From assembly GCF_037176765.1 (NCBI RefSeq), contig NC_090034.1, positions 94,352,500-94,416,499 of the forward strand: a DNA stretch of 64,000 bases, given 5' to 3'. Of this stretch, positions 21,684-32,974 are shown in pieces (positions within the stretch are counted from its first letter, which is position 1; every line of letters begins with the position of its first letter). Made by a program: the position numbers and the translations under genes. This DNA is from Anolis sagrei (lineage: Eukaryota; Chordata; Lepidosauria; Squamata; Anolidae). The notes beneath the pieces were generated by a model. The model searched no databases. It saw only the letters and a program-made list of their open reading frames with translations, and was not told the DNA's origin.

Positions 21684-22189
21684 TAACTGTTTCTTTGCTC
21701 CTTCCTCACTCTGAGAGCATTTTATTGTGTAAATGCATGAACATTTCCAGAAATGTAAACAGTAAGTAAATGAGGATGTAAGGTGTGTGGTGCTTTAGAA
21801 TTTATTATGTGATCTGGGTTGCAAAGTGGACTTGGGAATTGTGGGCAAAGGAGGGGAGTTCATGCCCAATTAAAAAAATCTAGGTAGAGGAGTTTCATTG
21901 TGTTCTGCCCAATGTCATGAATTTGTCTTGGTTTCATAGATCATTGTTGTGGCTCAATTCAAGGCAGCTTCTTTCAACTTCTAGACTGAGTGACTGCTGG
22001 ACAGATTCAGCTGAAAAGGTTTGTCTTGGATGGAATCCTCCATCCCCATGCTGTCATGCTGTCACCTAAGAGTGGAGAGGACAAAGTTGGTAGGGGAATT
22101 ATCTGCAGGAAGCAGGTGAATGTTAGGGTAGAACACTCTTTCCCTTCACCATAATGAGAACTGTGGTATGCCCATTAATCATGGTGTTA
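21684..22189. other. Intron 1 of gene B, 5' part
   Basis: It matches 38820-39200 of gene C (CATTTCCAGAAATGTAAACA). No element recognised. Confidence 0.55.
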
Positions 22190-23709
22190 GAGCTGTCGCC
22201 TAAGACCATCAGAAAACACAGTATTTTCTGTTGGCCATACAGGTTCTGTGTGGGAAGTCTGGCCAATTCTATCGTAGGTGGGGTTCAGAACGCTCTGGGT
22301 GAACTATACATCCTAGCAACTACCACTCCCAAATGTCAAGTTCTATTTTACCCAAACTCCACCAGTGTTCACATTTGAACATATAAAGTATTTTTGCCAA
22401 GCTTGATCCAGATCTATCGTTGTCCACAGTGCTCTCTGAATGTCGTTGAACTACAACTCCAAATCCCAAGGTCAATGCCCATTAAACCCTTCCAATATTT
22501 TCTGTTGGTCATGAGAGTTTGTGCCAAGTTTTGTTCAGTTCCATCATTGGTGGAGTTCAGAATGTTCTTTGATTGTAGGTGAACTATACATTCCAACAAC
22601 AACAACAACAATTTTATTGATTAGCCAATTGGCCTTATCAAAAACAAACAATGCAGACATAACATACAACATACATCTAGTCCTCTTAAAATAAAATACA
22701 AATATACAGGTAGCCATAGATATATGCATCAACTATCCTTGTCTCCCCTACACTGCACCCCAATTTGATCTATGTACTCTGATCTCCTTTTAGCAGCTTT
22801 AAACAGAAAAAGGGCAACTTGTGTTATCAGAATGGGATTATAACCAGCCAACAGAAATGAAGTTTTGGCTGCTGTATCCCAACTTGTTTTATTGCAAATA
22901 AAAGACCATAAGTATTGTTTCCTTTCTCTTTCATATAGATTGCATTGATGTAAAGTGTAGTCCAGATTTTCAACTTCAGGGGCACCACAGATACATAGCC
23001 TTTCTTCGTATGGGATATGATTGAATCTGCCGTGTCTCTCCATGGATTCAATTTGTTCAAATCTTGCCCTGGTAAAAGTGGTTCTTAGGTGTCTTGGCAT
23101 ATCAGCTTTTAGGTATGGCGCCCTCTGGAAATGATGTTTAAAACGCCCTAACCACATCAGGGATCTTGTGCTTGACAGGGTGGCTATATCTTTCTGAGTT
23201 TCAATATCTAGGATCCTTTGAGTTACTGTCCTTTTTTCAGCATCCCTATTCTGGCCTAAGGGGGCAATTTGTAATCCGCAGGTGCGGAGGAATCTTGTTA
23301 ATTGTTCTGACCAGGAAGCTTGGTTTTGGCCATTAGATTGTTCTAAAAAGCACAATTTTGGAAGTCTATTGTTTTCGAGGTTTCTTATTTTAGACCAGTA
23401 GTTAAAGGCCCTGATTTTAGCAAGTCCTTCGATAGAATATATTTCTAGCTCTGCTCTGACTGCAGCAGCGGTGGTCTTGATGTCAACACCAACAACTATA
23501 TCCCCTAAATGACAAAATTAACTCCCCCCCCCCCAAACCAACCAGTATTCACATTTGGGCTTATCAGGTATTTGTGCCAAATTTGGTCCAGAACAGTAGC
23601 AAAATGTCAGTTATGATGTGGCAACAAAAACTATTTTATGTTTGGGGGTCACCACAACATGAAGAAGTGTACTAAGAGGTGGTGGCATTTGGAAGGTTGA
23701 GAAACACCG
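22190..23709 (-). mobile_element. SPIN-like hAT with interior shared with Helitrons, split by a LINE
   Basis: The right end GGTTGAGAAACACCG matches the SPIN-type terminus. The left end is eroded: CGCCTAAGACCATCAGAAAA is the first recognised word. Interior words include TATTTTCTGTTGGCCATA and GAACTACAACTCC. Gene C has the same insertion at 39205-39904, so it predates the B/C split. A LINE piece interrupts it at 22601-23488. Confidence 0.72.
22601..23488 (-). pseudogene. Non-LTR retrotransposon C-terminal fragment
   Basis: The minus strand frame 23355-22729 (208 aa) has MPRHLRTTFTRARFEQIESM and a zinc-knuckle-like LCICGAPEVENLDYTLHQC. The target duplication is CCAACAAC (22593-22600, 23489-23496) and the 3' tail is AAC repeats read in reverse. 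The reverse transcriptase core is absent. The clade is not certain. A short relative of its 3' end is at 36166-36240. Confidence 0.75.
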
Positions 23710-24160
23710 CATTAGAGTATACATAGGTAGAAGGAGCATTGTCATGACCCAGCTCTGGCAGATTCCTTTACTTCAGATCAGTTGACTGACTGCTGAACAA
23801 ATTCAGATGGGAGAAAAAACTGATGACACGGTTTACATTTTGGGATAACCTGTTGGGTTGTAAAAATCACACTCCTACTAAAAACATGTGAATTTATAGA
23901 CTTGATTGCATACTTAGACTTGGCCACATTACATGCAAAGGGCTTAAAAAGTAGTATCAAATACAAGTCCTAATGATTTTAATAGGTTGACTCCAAGTAT
24001 GAAAGAAATCCGGTACCAACGGAATCTAGAACCAATGGATTGTGCTTGCTTGTAAACTTTTAATCTCGTATTTGACTTGTGCATGTTCAATTTGCTGTTT
24101 AATATCAATATCATCACAGATCCTTCTGATCTCGATTCCTCTAAGACGTTTCCTATCATC
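23710..24160. other. Intron 1 of gene B, 3' part
   Basis: It matches 39905-40098 joined to 41347-41601 of gene C. The junction A|T at 23905/23906 is the empty site of the gene C Helitron. Confidence 0.65.
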
Positions 24161-24209
24161 ATGAAGACTTTTCCAGGATTCTTCCTCATCTTTGCAGTCC
24201 TAAGGAGTG
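24161..24209 (+). CDS. Gene B signal-peptide exon
   Basis: ATG to G|GTAAAA. It encodes 16 residues plus one base, with hydrophobic core FFLIFAVL. Confidence 0.8.
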
Positions 24210-27200
24210 GTAAAAATAAGAAATTTGTATCTTTTGTCAGCTTGAAAAAAAAGATATTTTTTTCTTCCTGCCCCAGTTGCTCACAAAGATTTCAGCACTA
24301 TTCTTAATTTGATGTTTTAACAAGAAATTATAATTCTTGCAAAAGTACTGGAAGTAATATTTTGGCTTTGGAATGAGAACATTTTCTCTCAAACTGTCTG
24401 GGTAGAAGTATTGATTTTTATCGGATTATTTCACCCCCAGGAAATATGTTTTCCATGCAAGAATAGGTTTATGTGCATTAATAGAAAAGATTTGACTCAC
24501 TTTTAAGATTGCCATTTATAGCTTGTGGTTTACACAGTCAGTAGATATGGCATTGGCAACACCTAACCCTATTGAGGAAGATCTCTGTTCCTGTATACAG
24601 CAAAAACGGTGCAGAATAAAATAGTTGCACATATCTGTACAGGTGGATATGGATTTGTTTCCTTCTCTTCTTTTCAGGTGAACCTCTGAGATGTGAAAAA
24701 TGTTACAAGGATGGCCTAACGTGTTCAGGAAGGAATCGCCTCTGTGACTATGACCTTAAAACCTGTGTTGTAGTATTAGTTGAATACACACATTGTGAGT
24801 CTTCTGTTCAGATAAATTACTTTCCTGATATTTCAATAAAATATTTAGGACCCTGTAAGAGTAAAGAAAGGGGAAATCATTCAGATCGTAATACAGGAAA
24901 TACTGGTAACAGAACCACAACAGAATCAGCTGGTGCAGTTGACTACACGATTAGTAAAACATAATTGTTTGTGAATGTTCTTTTGTTCAGTGTTGCAAAG
25001 CAAGTGTTCTCCACCTGCATATGCCGCATTCCTCCTCCGCTCCACACATCTTTGAAACACCTGAAACTTGCTATCATGGTTGTGCTGTGACCAAGTGAAG
25101 AGGAAGGGGGTATTATGGAGTCACACGGCTCTAGCTGTAGTTTCCTGATATGACCTACTACACATGGTGGTGATCTTTGTGGAATGAAGAAACATGCATA
25201 ATTTGCTGCTGGGGGGGGGGGGGGGGGAGTTAGCCAGACATGTAAGAGATACATGGCATGTGATTTTTGTTGAAATTGGCTGACTCAAGGAAGGCATGGA
25301 TCAGCGAGAATTTATATTTCCCTATTTTGAGTAAGTGAATTGCTTATTTGCAGATGGAAAACCTCAACTGAGAGCAGTAAAAACCTGCGAGCACACAAAT
25401 GTTTGTAACACTCCTTTGCAATATCTGAATATGGGTCGAGGGATATATGAACGGTCAAATGTCATCTGTTGTATAGGGGAGGCCTGCAAGACTGCTGCTC
25501 CTCGATGTAAGTATTCTGGAGGTTGACTTTTCTTTAGGTCTGGAACAGCACCCTTCCAGAAATGGTTGGGCAAGTTTGCAGGGACACTGGAATCAGCAGC
25601 TGAGCAAAAAAAGGAGGGCTGTTCAGTTCCAACCATTGCTTTAGGTGGAGTCCCATGAGGATGTCTTTCAAAGCAATTTGAGCTCTCTTTTTCTGATGAC
25701 AAGCAACACTGAGGTTGAACTGCCATTCTTTGGGTAAATCTTTGGATAGATCTAAGAGGATATTTTGATTGCTTTTCTTCAGAGATCGGCTGCAATATTC
25801 AGAGGAGCACATGGTGGGGAAGATTTTACTCTCAAGTGCAATGCACTGTTATAATTCACAAGGCTTGATAGGATAAATCAGAAATATCATTTTTTACATG
25901 CACATATGATGAACCCCTTTTATTGTCTTTCAGTACAACCAGGGTTCATCAACCCCAACGGGAAGTCCTGCCCAGCCTGCTTTGCCACTGACATTTCTCA
26001 CTGCGGATCCGCCAGAGTAGATTGTTCTGGAAATGAGTTCTACTGCATGAGTACATTTCACGAAGTTTGGGAACACGGTAATACCAAATTTTAAGATTTG
26101 CAAGGAATATGAGCTGGTATCACATAATGGACTTCTTTAATTCAAGCTTTTTGTGAGGTAAATGATGAAGAATTTGGTGCATTTCATGCAGGCCTGCCTC
26201 AGTTAACAAAGCCTCTGATAAAGAAGTTCCTTTTTACATTGTCTTTTTGAGGCCCATGTTCTTCCTTGACCTCTATGAACCTGGCATTTTGGGGGTAGTG
26301 AAGGACAGATGGAGAAAGAAAGTCCATGTTAGGTTGCAGCACCAAGTATGACATGAACAATGCAATAAAGCCCAGGTGGAAAGCATTGAAGTCTTCTCTT
26401 GTTGATCTAGCCTTAACAAATAATGCCTGTTTACAACAGGCAGAATAAACAGCAGCTGTCTCCAGAATCCTTTACTGAGAAGCAGAACAGGAAAAAACGT
26501 GAAGAGCTATAAACCTGCCTCACCATCATGTGTTAAAGCATAGATCTATAGATTTGATCCTTTGTTTCTAGTTTATCAAATCCCAATAAAAGTCAAGGTG
26601 GGTGAAAGAAAATGCAGTCGGGATTTATCTTGATCTGTTTTGTGTCCCGGTTTTCAGCAGGGCCCCCCAATCCATTTTTGTCTGACCCTCCCGAAATTGG
26701 GAGATCAGATATTTGTTTTTCATTTTCATTTCCATTATTTTGGAGAGGGGGCACTTCACCAGTAGGCCTAGGCGTTTGGGGCCTATGGGTGCAGGTTTCT
26801 GGCCTATGTGGCCGGGCGTGGCAGGGCCTGCAGCTGAGCTCCTAGTAAGGAGCACTCCTTACTCAGCGCTCAGCTGCAGGTCCTGCCAGGCCCAGGTGCA
26901 TACACTGCAAACCTGCACCCATAGGCCCCAAATGCCTGGGCCTACGGGTGCATGCTCTGGGCCTACATACCCAGGTCTCGCAGGGCCTGTAGCTGCACAC
27001 CGAGCAAGTAGCACTCCTTACTTAGCACTCAGCTGCAAGTCCTGCCAGGCCCAGGTGCATAGGCTGGAAGCCTGCACCCATAGGCCCCAAACACCTGGGC
27101 CTACACACCTGGGTCTTGCAGGTCTGCAGCCGGGCACTGACTAAGGAGCTCTCCTTACTAGGCAGTCAGTCCCCACACAATCCATCCGAAAAGCAGGCCC

Positions 27201-28217
27201 ACCTGTCTTTCGTATAAATTGCATTTTTGTTTCAGGGGGAACCTTTCCATTTTGTGCCATCCAAATGGATGGAACAAAACAGAAACACTAATGAAACTAA
27301 TAGGACAAATTTCGGGCTCATGACTACCTCTGGGTGCATTTTGGATCTCTGCAAAAGTCATTTTTCTTTACCTACACAAGGCCTGCTTGATTTGGTTGTT
27401 TTATTTCATATGTAAGTCTTTTAAGCTTTCAACAAAGAACATTTTGAATTGCCTTTTGTGTTATTGTGTAGTGACCTATTCCTTATCATTCTGTTATTTC
27501 TCCCTCTGGTGCCACATTTTCTCTTAAATAAGTGATGCTCAGGAAGGCATTTGTTAAGTAAGGCATTCTAGTATGAGCCATAGCCTGTATGATGACTATG
27601 GCTCAATTCACCAGTTGGTAATTTTCTTCACTCCACTCATTTTGCAACCCTACTGCCCCTAGTGCCCACTGCCAACATTATTACTACTTTTCCACAGCTT
27701 TAAGGTGGCAAAGTGAGAGGGCGCCTTTGTGTCAAAGCAGAATTGTACACCATCTCGGTGGTATCGTGCACTAAAGCACGTGCATTTCGAAGAAACACTA
27801 TTTCAAATTTTGACAGTAAGGCAAAAAGTCCATCCCTCATTGGATTCTAGTGGAAAGTTTAATTCATTCCCCACTCTTGATGTTGCTGTACCTCAAAATC
27901 TTTATTTCTTTTCCACCATAGTTTATAGAGGTTCTCTTCAGTTTCTGTACAATGTGAGATGTGAACCAATACTATTACTTTTCAGAGAGTTATAATTTTA
28001 TAAATCTCTTCTGATGTGAGTGAAGAATGATTATGAATCCAGGGTTCCCTTTTTATTTTCTGACTGCCTGTCTTCGCTTTCTTCTCCAGAAATTAATTTT
28101 GTGACCTACATCAAAAGAGGCTGTGCTACTAAAGAGCTTTGTGACCAGTCGAGTGGATCATATATTGCAGATAGAGCTACTTTTAATTATAGACCTAATT
28201 GTACCAAAGCAATCTGA
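24161..28217 (+). CDS. PLI-gamma-like two-domain Ly6/uPAR protein, gene B (196 aa, 5 coding exons)
   Basis: Exons 24161-24209, 24678-24794, 25354-25506, 25934-26077 and 28090-28217 join in phase 1 throughout. Residues 1-16 (MKTFPGFFLIFAVLRS) are a signal peptide. The first LU domain (about 18-108) has ten cysteines, with RCEKC at its start and VICCIGEAC at its end. The second (about 117-196) has eight, as in squamate PLI-gamma subunits. NCT near the C-terminus is a possible N-glycosylation site. Length and cysteine pattern fit PLI-gamma (about 200 aa), serum proteins that block phospholipase A2. The start is chosen because MKT is conserved with gene C, whose extra upstream Met is ACG here. 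LYPD/PINLYP-type relatives are an alternative name. No break seen. Confidence 0.87.
24678..24794 (+). CDS. Gene B exon 2, first half of LU domain 1
   Basis: 117 nt from the TTTTCAG acceptor to a perfect GTGAGT donor. It encodes EPLRCEKC, LCDYDLKTC and VVVLVEYTH. The frame stays open past the donor for about 55 codons. Confidence 0.84.
24795..25353 (+). other. Gene B intron 2
   Basis: Closely matches gene C intron 2. An 18-base G run lies at about 25210-25227. Confidence 0.7.
25354..25506 (+). CDS. Gene B exon 3, second half of LU domain 1
   Basis: 153 nt, from ATTTGCAG to T|GTAAGT. It encodes GKPQLRAVKTCEHTNVC and ends [15 protein letters not shown]. Confidence 0.86.
25507..25933 (+). other. 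Gene B intron 3
   Basis: Shorter than the gene C counterpart (42911-43873), which keeps about 540 extra bases also seen at 1-290 before gene A exon 4. No element recognised. Confidence 0.65.
25934..26077 (+). CDS. Gene B exon 4, first half of LU domain 2
   Basis: 144 nt, from TTTCAG to G|GTAATA. It encodes [32 protein letters not shown] and a variable tail ending VWEH. Confidence 0.86.
26780..27170. repeat. GC-rich minisatellite in gene B intron 4
   Basis: Two to three imperfect units of about 140-150 bases with AGGTCCTGCCAGGCCCAGGT and the palindrome GTAAGGAGCACTCCTTAC (26845-26862). Confidence 0.75.
27171..28089 (+). other. Gene B intron 4, 3' part
   Basis: Collinear with gene A without its SINE. 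No element recognised. Confidence 0.6.
28090..28217 (+). CDS. Gene B terminal coding exon 5
   Basis: 128 nt, from TTCTCCAG to TGA. It encodes NFVTYIKRGCATKELC and ends NYRPNCTKAI. AATAAA at 28570 is a possible polyadenylation signal about 350 bases on; gene A has AATGAA at the same place. Confidence 0.86.
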
Positions 28218-28705
28218 AATCTTACTTTGTTTGGCTCCATTCTCTGACAGTAAGATTGTATTGCAGCCCACGTGTTATTTTCAAATGTTTAAATTTTATT
28301 AACTAAACTCCACATGCAGTAACTGAAAGAACACCCCTATGTGTAATTTGCGACCATAATGTTAACTAATGCTAACGTACACTAAAAACTACTAAAACAA
28401 ATACTAAAACAGACTTATACATAAATTACACATTACAGGTAGAAAAAAAGAACTATTTACAAGTTGAATTCCAATTTTAATATCAATGGTATAAATGCCT
28501 TACCTTCCTAATACTCGTAGAACATTTCACTTTCTACTAGTTCATCAGAACTACTAATTCTGAAATCTGCAATAAATATCTCCCCAATTATTTTTCAGAA
28601 AAAAGACAATTAATGGTTCCTAACCTTTCTTAAAACTATGATTTTTCTCTTATGAGGGTAGATAATTTGTCTTGTATGTAACTATCTTTTTTGTTGCTTC
28701 TCTTA

Positions 28706-28812
28706 GGCCTCATCTACACTGCCATATAAAATCCAGATCATTTACTTTGAACTGGAGTATATGGCCGTGTAGATTCACATAATCTGGATTATATGGCAGT
28801 GTAGATCCAGCC
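28706..28812. repeat. MITE-like repeat downstream of gene B, sister of 3377-3502
   Basis: Same family and same relative position as the gene A copy, with a shorter centre. Confidence 0.58.
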
Positions 28813-29104
28813 TTAGTCTTCTTCTAATCGTCACAAGAAAAAGAACTCTGGTATTAATTGCATCATCTCCCTGAAAGATTGTTTTAATCCAACAGAGCCA
28901 AAGACTTTTTGCCGTATTTGTCTACCACCTAATAATTAAAGGCTGCTTCTGTTCTTCAAATTTCTAGTAGACATAATTAATCTTTTTATACATTTTGGGC
29001 AGCTTCTCTGGAATTAAATACCATCAATCCATCACTTTATAAAAAAAATTAAAGAGGAGCTCTTAATCTTTTTGACAATATAGTATATTTTCCATTGTCC
29101 CAAC

Positions 29105-29290
29105 CCAAAAGAGGAAGAGTGCGGATAAGCCCCCTCTATCAGCTCCAGCTCCCCATGTGGGGACATGAGAGAAGCCTTCCACAAGTATGGTAAAACATCA
29201 AAACATCTGGGCGTTCCCTGAGCAAAATTCTTGCAGATGGCTAATTCTCTCACACCAGAAGCGACTTACAGTTTCTCAAGGGGTTCCTGA
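29105..29290 (+). repeat. tRNA-SINE, 3' part, downstream of gene B
   Basis: It holds the tail CTCACACCAGAAGCGACTTA and ends in AAATAAATAAAT. It is at the position matching 4025-4132 in gene A. Confidence 0.65.
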
Positions 29291-29870
29291 CACAGAATAA
29301 ATAAATAAATATTGTATCCAAAATTTTGTGCGTCCTATACCATATAACTGTTAACATGTTCCTCCTCTTCACTTTTCACATTCTGTTCTGAGTTGTGTTG
29401 ATCCCTCTCTCTTTGCTACAGCCCAGAAAAGGGAATCGGATTGTGGTTTCCAGAAATCCTCCATGTTGGCTGGGGATTCTGGGAGCTGCGGTCCAAAAAG
29501 TAACTTTTCTGAAACCTGCTCTTCCAAAAATCCACTTTCCCCCTTTAGAGTGAGTGTAGAGGAACATTCCTTGCCACTTTCTATACTGGCTGCTGGGAGC
29601 TGCAGTCCAGAAAGATCTGGAGGGATACGTCATTTCCACCACTGCTTTAGGATCTTAAAAAAAATAATCTTGAAAAAATTGTTCCAGTATCTTGTTTTGA
29701 AGTAACTAGGAATGGGATTTCTCAAGGCATTCCAAGTGCAGAGCTTGTTGCCTTGCAAATTGTCTGAACTTTCAATATTTATCTGATTTTAATTGCATTA
29801 TGTTAAGCATTCCTTTTGATTGGAATTTTTCTTTTTTCTTTTACCCTGTGAAATCTTAAGCATAACACAG

Positions 29871-30016
29871 GCTGGATCTATACTGCCATATAATCCAGAT
29901 TAACAAAGCAGATAATCCACATTATTTGCTTTGAATTGGGTTATGAGTCTACACTGCCATATAATCCAGTCCAAAGCAGATAATCTGGATTTTATATAGC
30001 AGTATAGATGGGGCCT
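29871..30016. repeat. MITE-like repeat, gene B flank
   Basis: Shared-position copy of 4285-4422. Confidence 0.58.
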
Positions 30017-30357
30017 CCATTTGTAGTCAGTTTCAAAATGTGTTACTTAACCTATGTTGTTGCAATAAGCAAATGTACTATTCCATAGAAAAAGTGATGG
30101 GTGATGACTAGACATGTGAATTTGAAAGGAAAATTTTACTGGAAAAAATGATTTCTTCTCTTAATGCTTATCTGTGTTGATTAAACTGTCTAACATGCTC
30201 AATAAGTCTGTCATTCTTTTACCTGGAGCAAAAGAAATAAAGCAGTTGTGCATTTGGGAAATGGCTGAAAACCATTTCTCAAAAATCACATAAACTCAAT
30301 CTTTATCTGCCCCTGGGGATGTTATGGGAAGGTTCATCTTTGCTCTGATCTAGTCAT

Positions 30358-31123
30358 TGTCGTACACCAGAGCAGGAACACCTGTGACCTTAAACACCAT
30401 ACCAGCTTGATAAAATTAGCAAGCAGTTAATTGAAGAAATAGCAAAAACTGTAAAGGTCCAGTACAAGGAAAATAGTCCAAAACCTCAAAGGAAAACAAG
30501 ATCCAAACGTACATAAAAATCCATGGAACTACGCATTTGAAACCAAGAAACTAGACAGCAGGAAAAAATCTCAGAAACAAAACTGGAGCATGGCAAGAAC
30601 TTCGTACACCAAACTAAGAACACTTGAAAAAAAGACCATGATCAATTTCCAACGTTGACCCGAATGAGACAACACTTTTTCATGCATCAATATAAGGCAT
30701 TTCCAGGTTCCAAAACTGAAAGGAAAATGTTTCTCTTGATCTCGTTACCAGATAACAATTTGTTATCTTTCTTTTGTTGTAAGCGAACGGACCATCTGAT
30801 TCTTTGCAGACTATATCTCTATTTACAGAAACTTTGCTTTCTGTCTAAGCTCTCATTATCTGCTGTCTCTGAGTTCTGATTATTTTCTGAACCTGACAAA
30901 TTATCTTCAGACAGTTGTTCTGAGAAAGGCTGTGAAGGGCTCCTCCCAAGAATGCAGCCTTGGGAATCCTCCTCTTCCTGAAACATCTCAGGCCTCTTGT
31001 CTGAGCTTAACTCAGGTCCAAGCAAACTCTCGTCCTCAAAGCCACCATCAGGAACATCATCCCCCATTCCCATGATGAACATTAGCATTAACAAGAACAT
31101 CAGACACAGGCTGGCATACAACA
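30358..31123 (-). mobile_element. Solo LTR, gene B unit, sister of 4768-5548
   Basis: It starts TGTCGTACACC and ends GCATACAACA, with a perfect 5-bp target duplication GTCAT (30353-30357, 31124-31128). A short direct repeat of the border (AGGCTGGCATACAACAGTCA) follows to 31160. The acidic minus-strand open frame is also present (30819-31121). The insertion predates the split of units A and B. Confidence 0.82.
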
Positions 31124-31160
31124 GTCATGTTCAGGCTGGCATACAACAGTCATGTTCATG

Positions 31161-31984
31161 GATTTTGCATGGATATATGAAAATGCAGACAATAATAAAA
31201 TATGTACCTTTGCCTCATAAGTATTACAGAGTCACAGAAAATGGTAGTGGTGTACAATTTGGGGGGAAACTGTCCAGTTTTCAGTCCCATTTTTGGCTGG
31301 GCTTCTGTTCTGTTTTTCAGGAAGTTCCCAAAATCTGGAGGGGGAGAATGTCAGTTCTCGGATGCCAGAAGCTCCATTTTAAGTGGGAACATAGATCTTT
31401 TGTAGTGAGGATGAAATGGAGAGAAAACTATGTTTCCAAGCTAGGCTTGATCAAAGCACTTTGATATCAAAATGTGAACACACAGATTATCACATTTGCT
31501 GATATCCAGGCTTCCTAAATTCTGCATGATAATTCCAACATTTCTTTGCCTAAAATATTGGGCAGATTTATTCTGACTTTCTATCCCAGGGCTCCTGGAT
31601 TGCCCCTAGGGTGGATGTGTAACCCATCCCTCTGGCTTCTGGGAGAGATGGTGCTACATTTGGTGCTGCTCGGTGGTGCTACATTTCGAGCCTCCAGACA
31701 GCCATCCTCAACATTCCTACCTTTTCTTTCCCCAAGTCAACATCACGGCAGGTGACAAGTAAGAAGTAGGACATATGTCATGTCTAGAGACCACTAAGAT
31801 ATGGACTACAGGAGAGGAGATTGAGTACTATATTATGTCCTTAGACCACTGAAGCTGGGGAGACATGGGTTAGCGGTTGGTTCAACAATTGACATGGCCC
31901 CAAATTTGGGGGAATACTAAAAATCCTGGCCCAGGATTCAGAGTATCCCTGATTTTGGCTACATGGGTCAAGGCTGCATGAAGG
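31161..31984. other. Flank between gene B and the decayed copy
   Basis: 31210-31380 matches 5600-5780. 31855-31984 matches 36812-36930. No gene seen. Confidence 0.5.
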
Positions 31985-32251
31985 TTTTTTTTTTCCGTAT
32001 TGGGAGCGACTTGAGAAACTGTAAGTCGCTTCTGGTGTGAGAGAATTGGCCGTCTGCAAGGACGTTGCACAGGGGCGCCTGGATGTTTTGAAGTTTTACC
32101 ATCTTTGGTAAGGCTTCTCTCATGTCCCCGCATTGGGAGCTGCAGCTGACAGAGGGAGCTCATCCCAGCTCTCCCCGGATTTTAACCTGCAACCTGTCAG
32201 TCTTCAGTCCTGATGGCACAAGGGTTTAACCCACTTTACCACCGGGAGCTC
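31985..32251 (-). repeat. tRNA-derived SINE, nearly whole, minus strand
   Basis: On the minus strand the head is GAGCTCCCGGTGGTAAAGTG, followed by a B-box-like CAGGTTGCAGGTTAAAATCC, then the tail AAGCGACTTACAGTTTCTCA. It interrupts sequence that is continuous at 36900-36930. Confidence 0.75.
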
Positions 32252-32970
32252 TTCTCAGGGTCAATCATGTGTTGCATATACTGGATTGGTCCAGCGATGT
32301 TTTACACAGGCATCTTCCTGCCCAGACTGCTGTCAAGGTAGAAAGGAATTCTGACTGCCCAACTATGCCAGTTTCAGTTTGTCACTTCTGAATGTCCACA
32401 CTTTCCTCCCCTTCCTCTTCAACCTACCTCTCCCATTTGCACTTCTACCCCAGGCAACATCATTGCAGGAAAAGGCTAACCAGTAGAACTGATGTCACAG
32501 AGAGAGACATCTAGATACAGGTATATAATCACAGGTTGGACCATGGTATGCCATTAACAAGATCACAACTGAAAACATTGCAGGCCTAAATAATGGATGG
32601 ATTATTTTCTTGCTGTGGGCTTCTTTCTTCTTCATCAGAAAGTATAATGGAAAAAGAGAAACCAGATAGATAGATACATAGATAGATAGAAGGTAAAGCA
32701 GAAAATATTTCCTGTTCACGGTTGACTATTACAAAGTATACAGGGATTTTGTAATATCGTACTCAAATTCCTTCTCATTGTTCATAAGTATTCATTGCCT
32801 GCCCATGGTAAAGACTCAGGGTGTTCAACTATGGCAGATCTGAGGACTAGGCTTGAAAAAACCAGATAAACTGCAATCCGTTTTGGTGTCCCAGATTTCA
32901 GTGGGGGTCCCTGTCCATTTTTTGCGAGCCTCCTGAATTTGGGAGGACAGAAATCTATTTTCAGCCTGGG
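32252..32970. other. Degenerate paralogous block
   Basis: Matches 36930-37430 loosely (ATACTGGATTGGTCCAGCGA). A short (TAGA)n lies at 32665-32690. No gene seen. Confidence 0.5.
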
Positions 32971-32974
32971 AAGC

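Larger units (their letters stand above)
28218..30352. other. 3' flank of gene B
   Basis: Matches gene A flank 2907-4762. It carries two MITE-like repeats and a SINE tail, plus 29380-29705, which is not in gene A but whose last part reappears right after the gene C stop codon. No gene seen. Confidence 0.6.

Noticed and set aside
25364-25795. 143-codon minus-strand frame over gene B exon 3
   Set aside because: It is antisense to a real exon, and its counterpart in gene C differs in frame structure.
26713-27144. 143-codon frame in gene B intron 4
   Set aside because: It comes from the GC-rich minisatellite; its repeats (CQAQVH, RPQTPG) mirror the DNA units.
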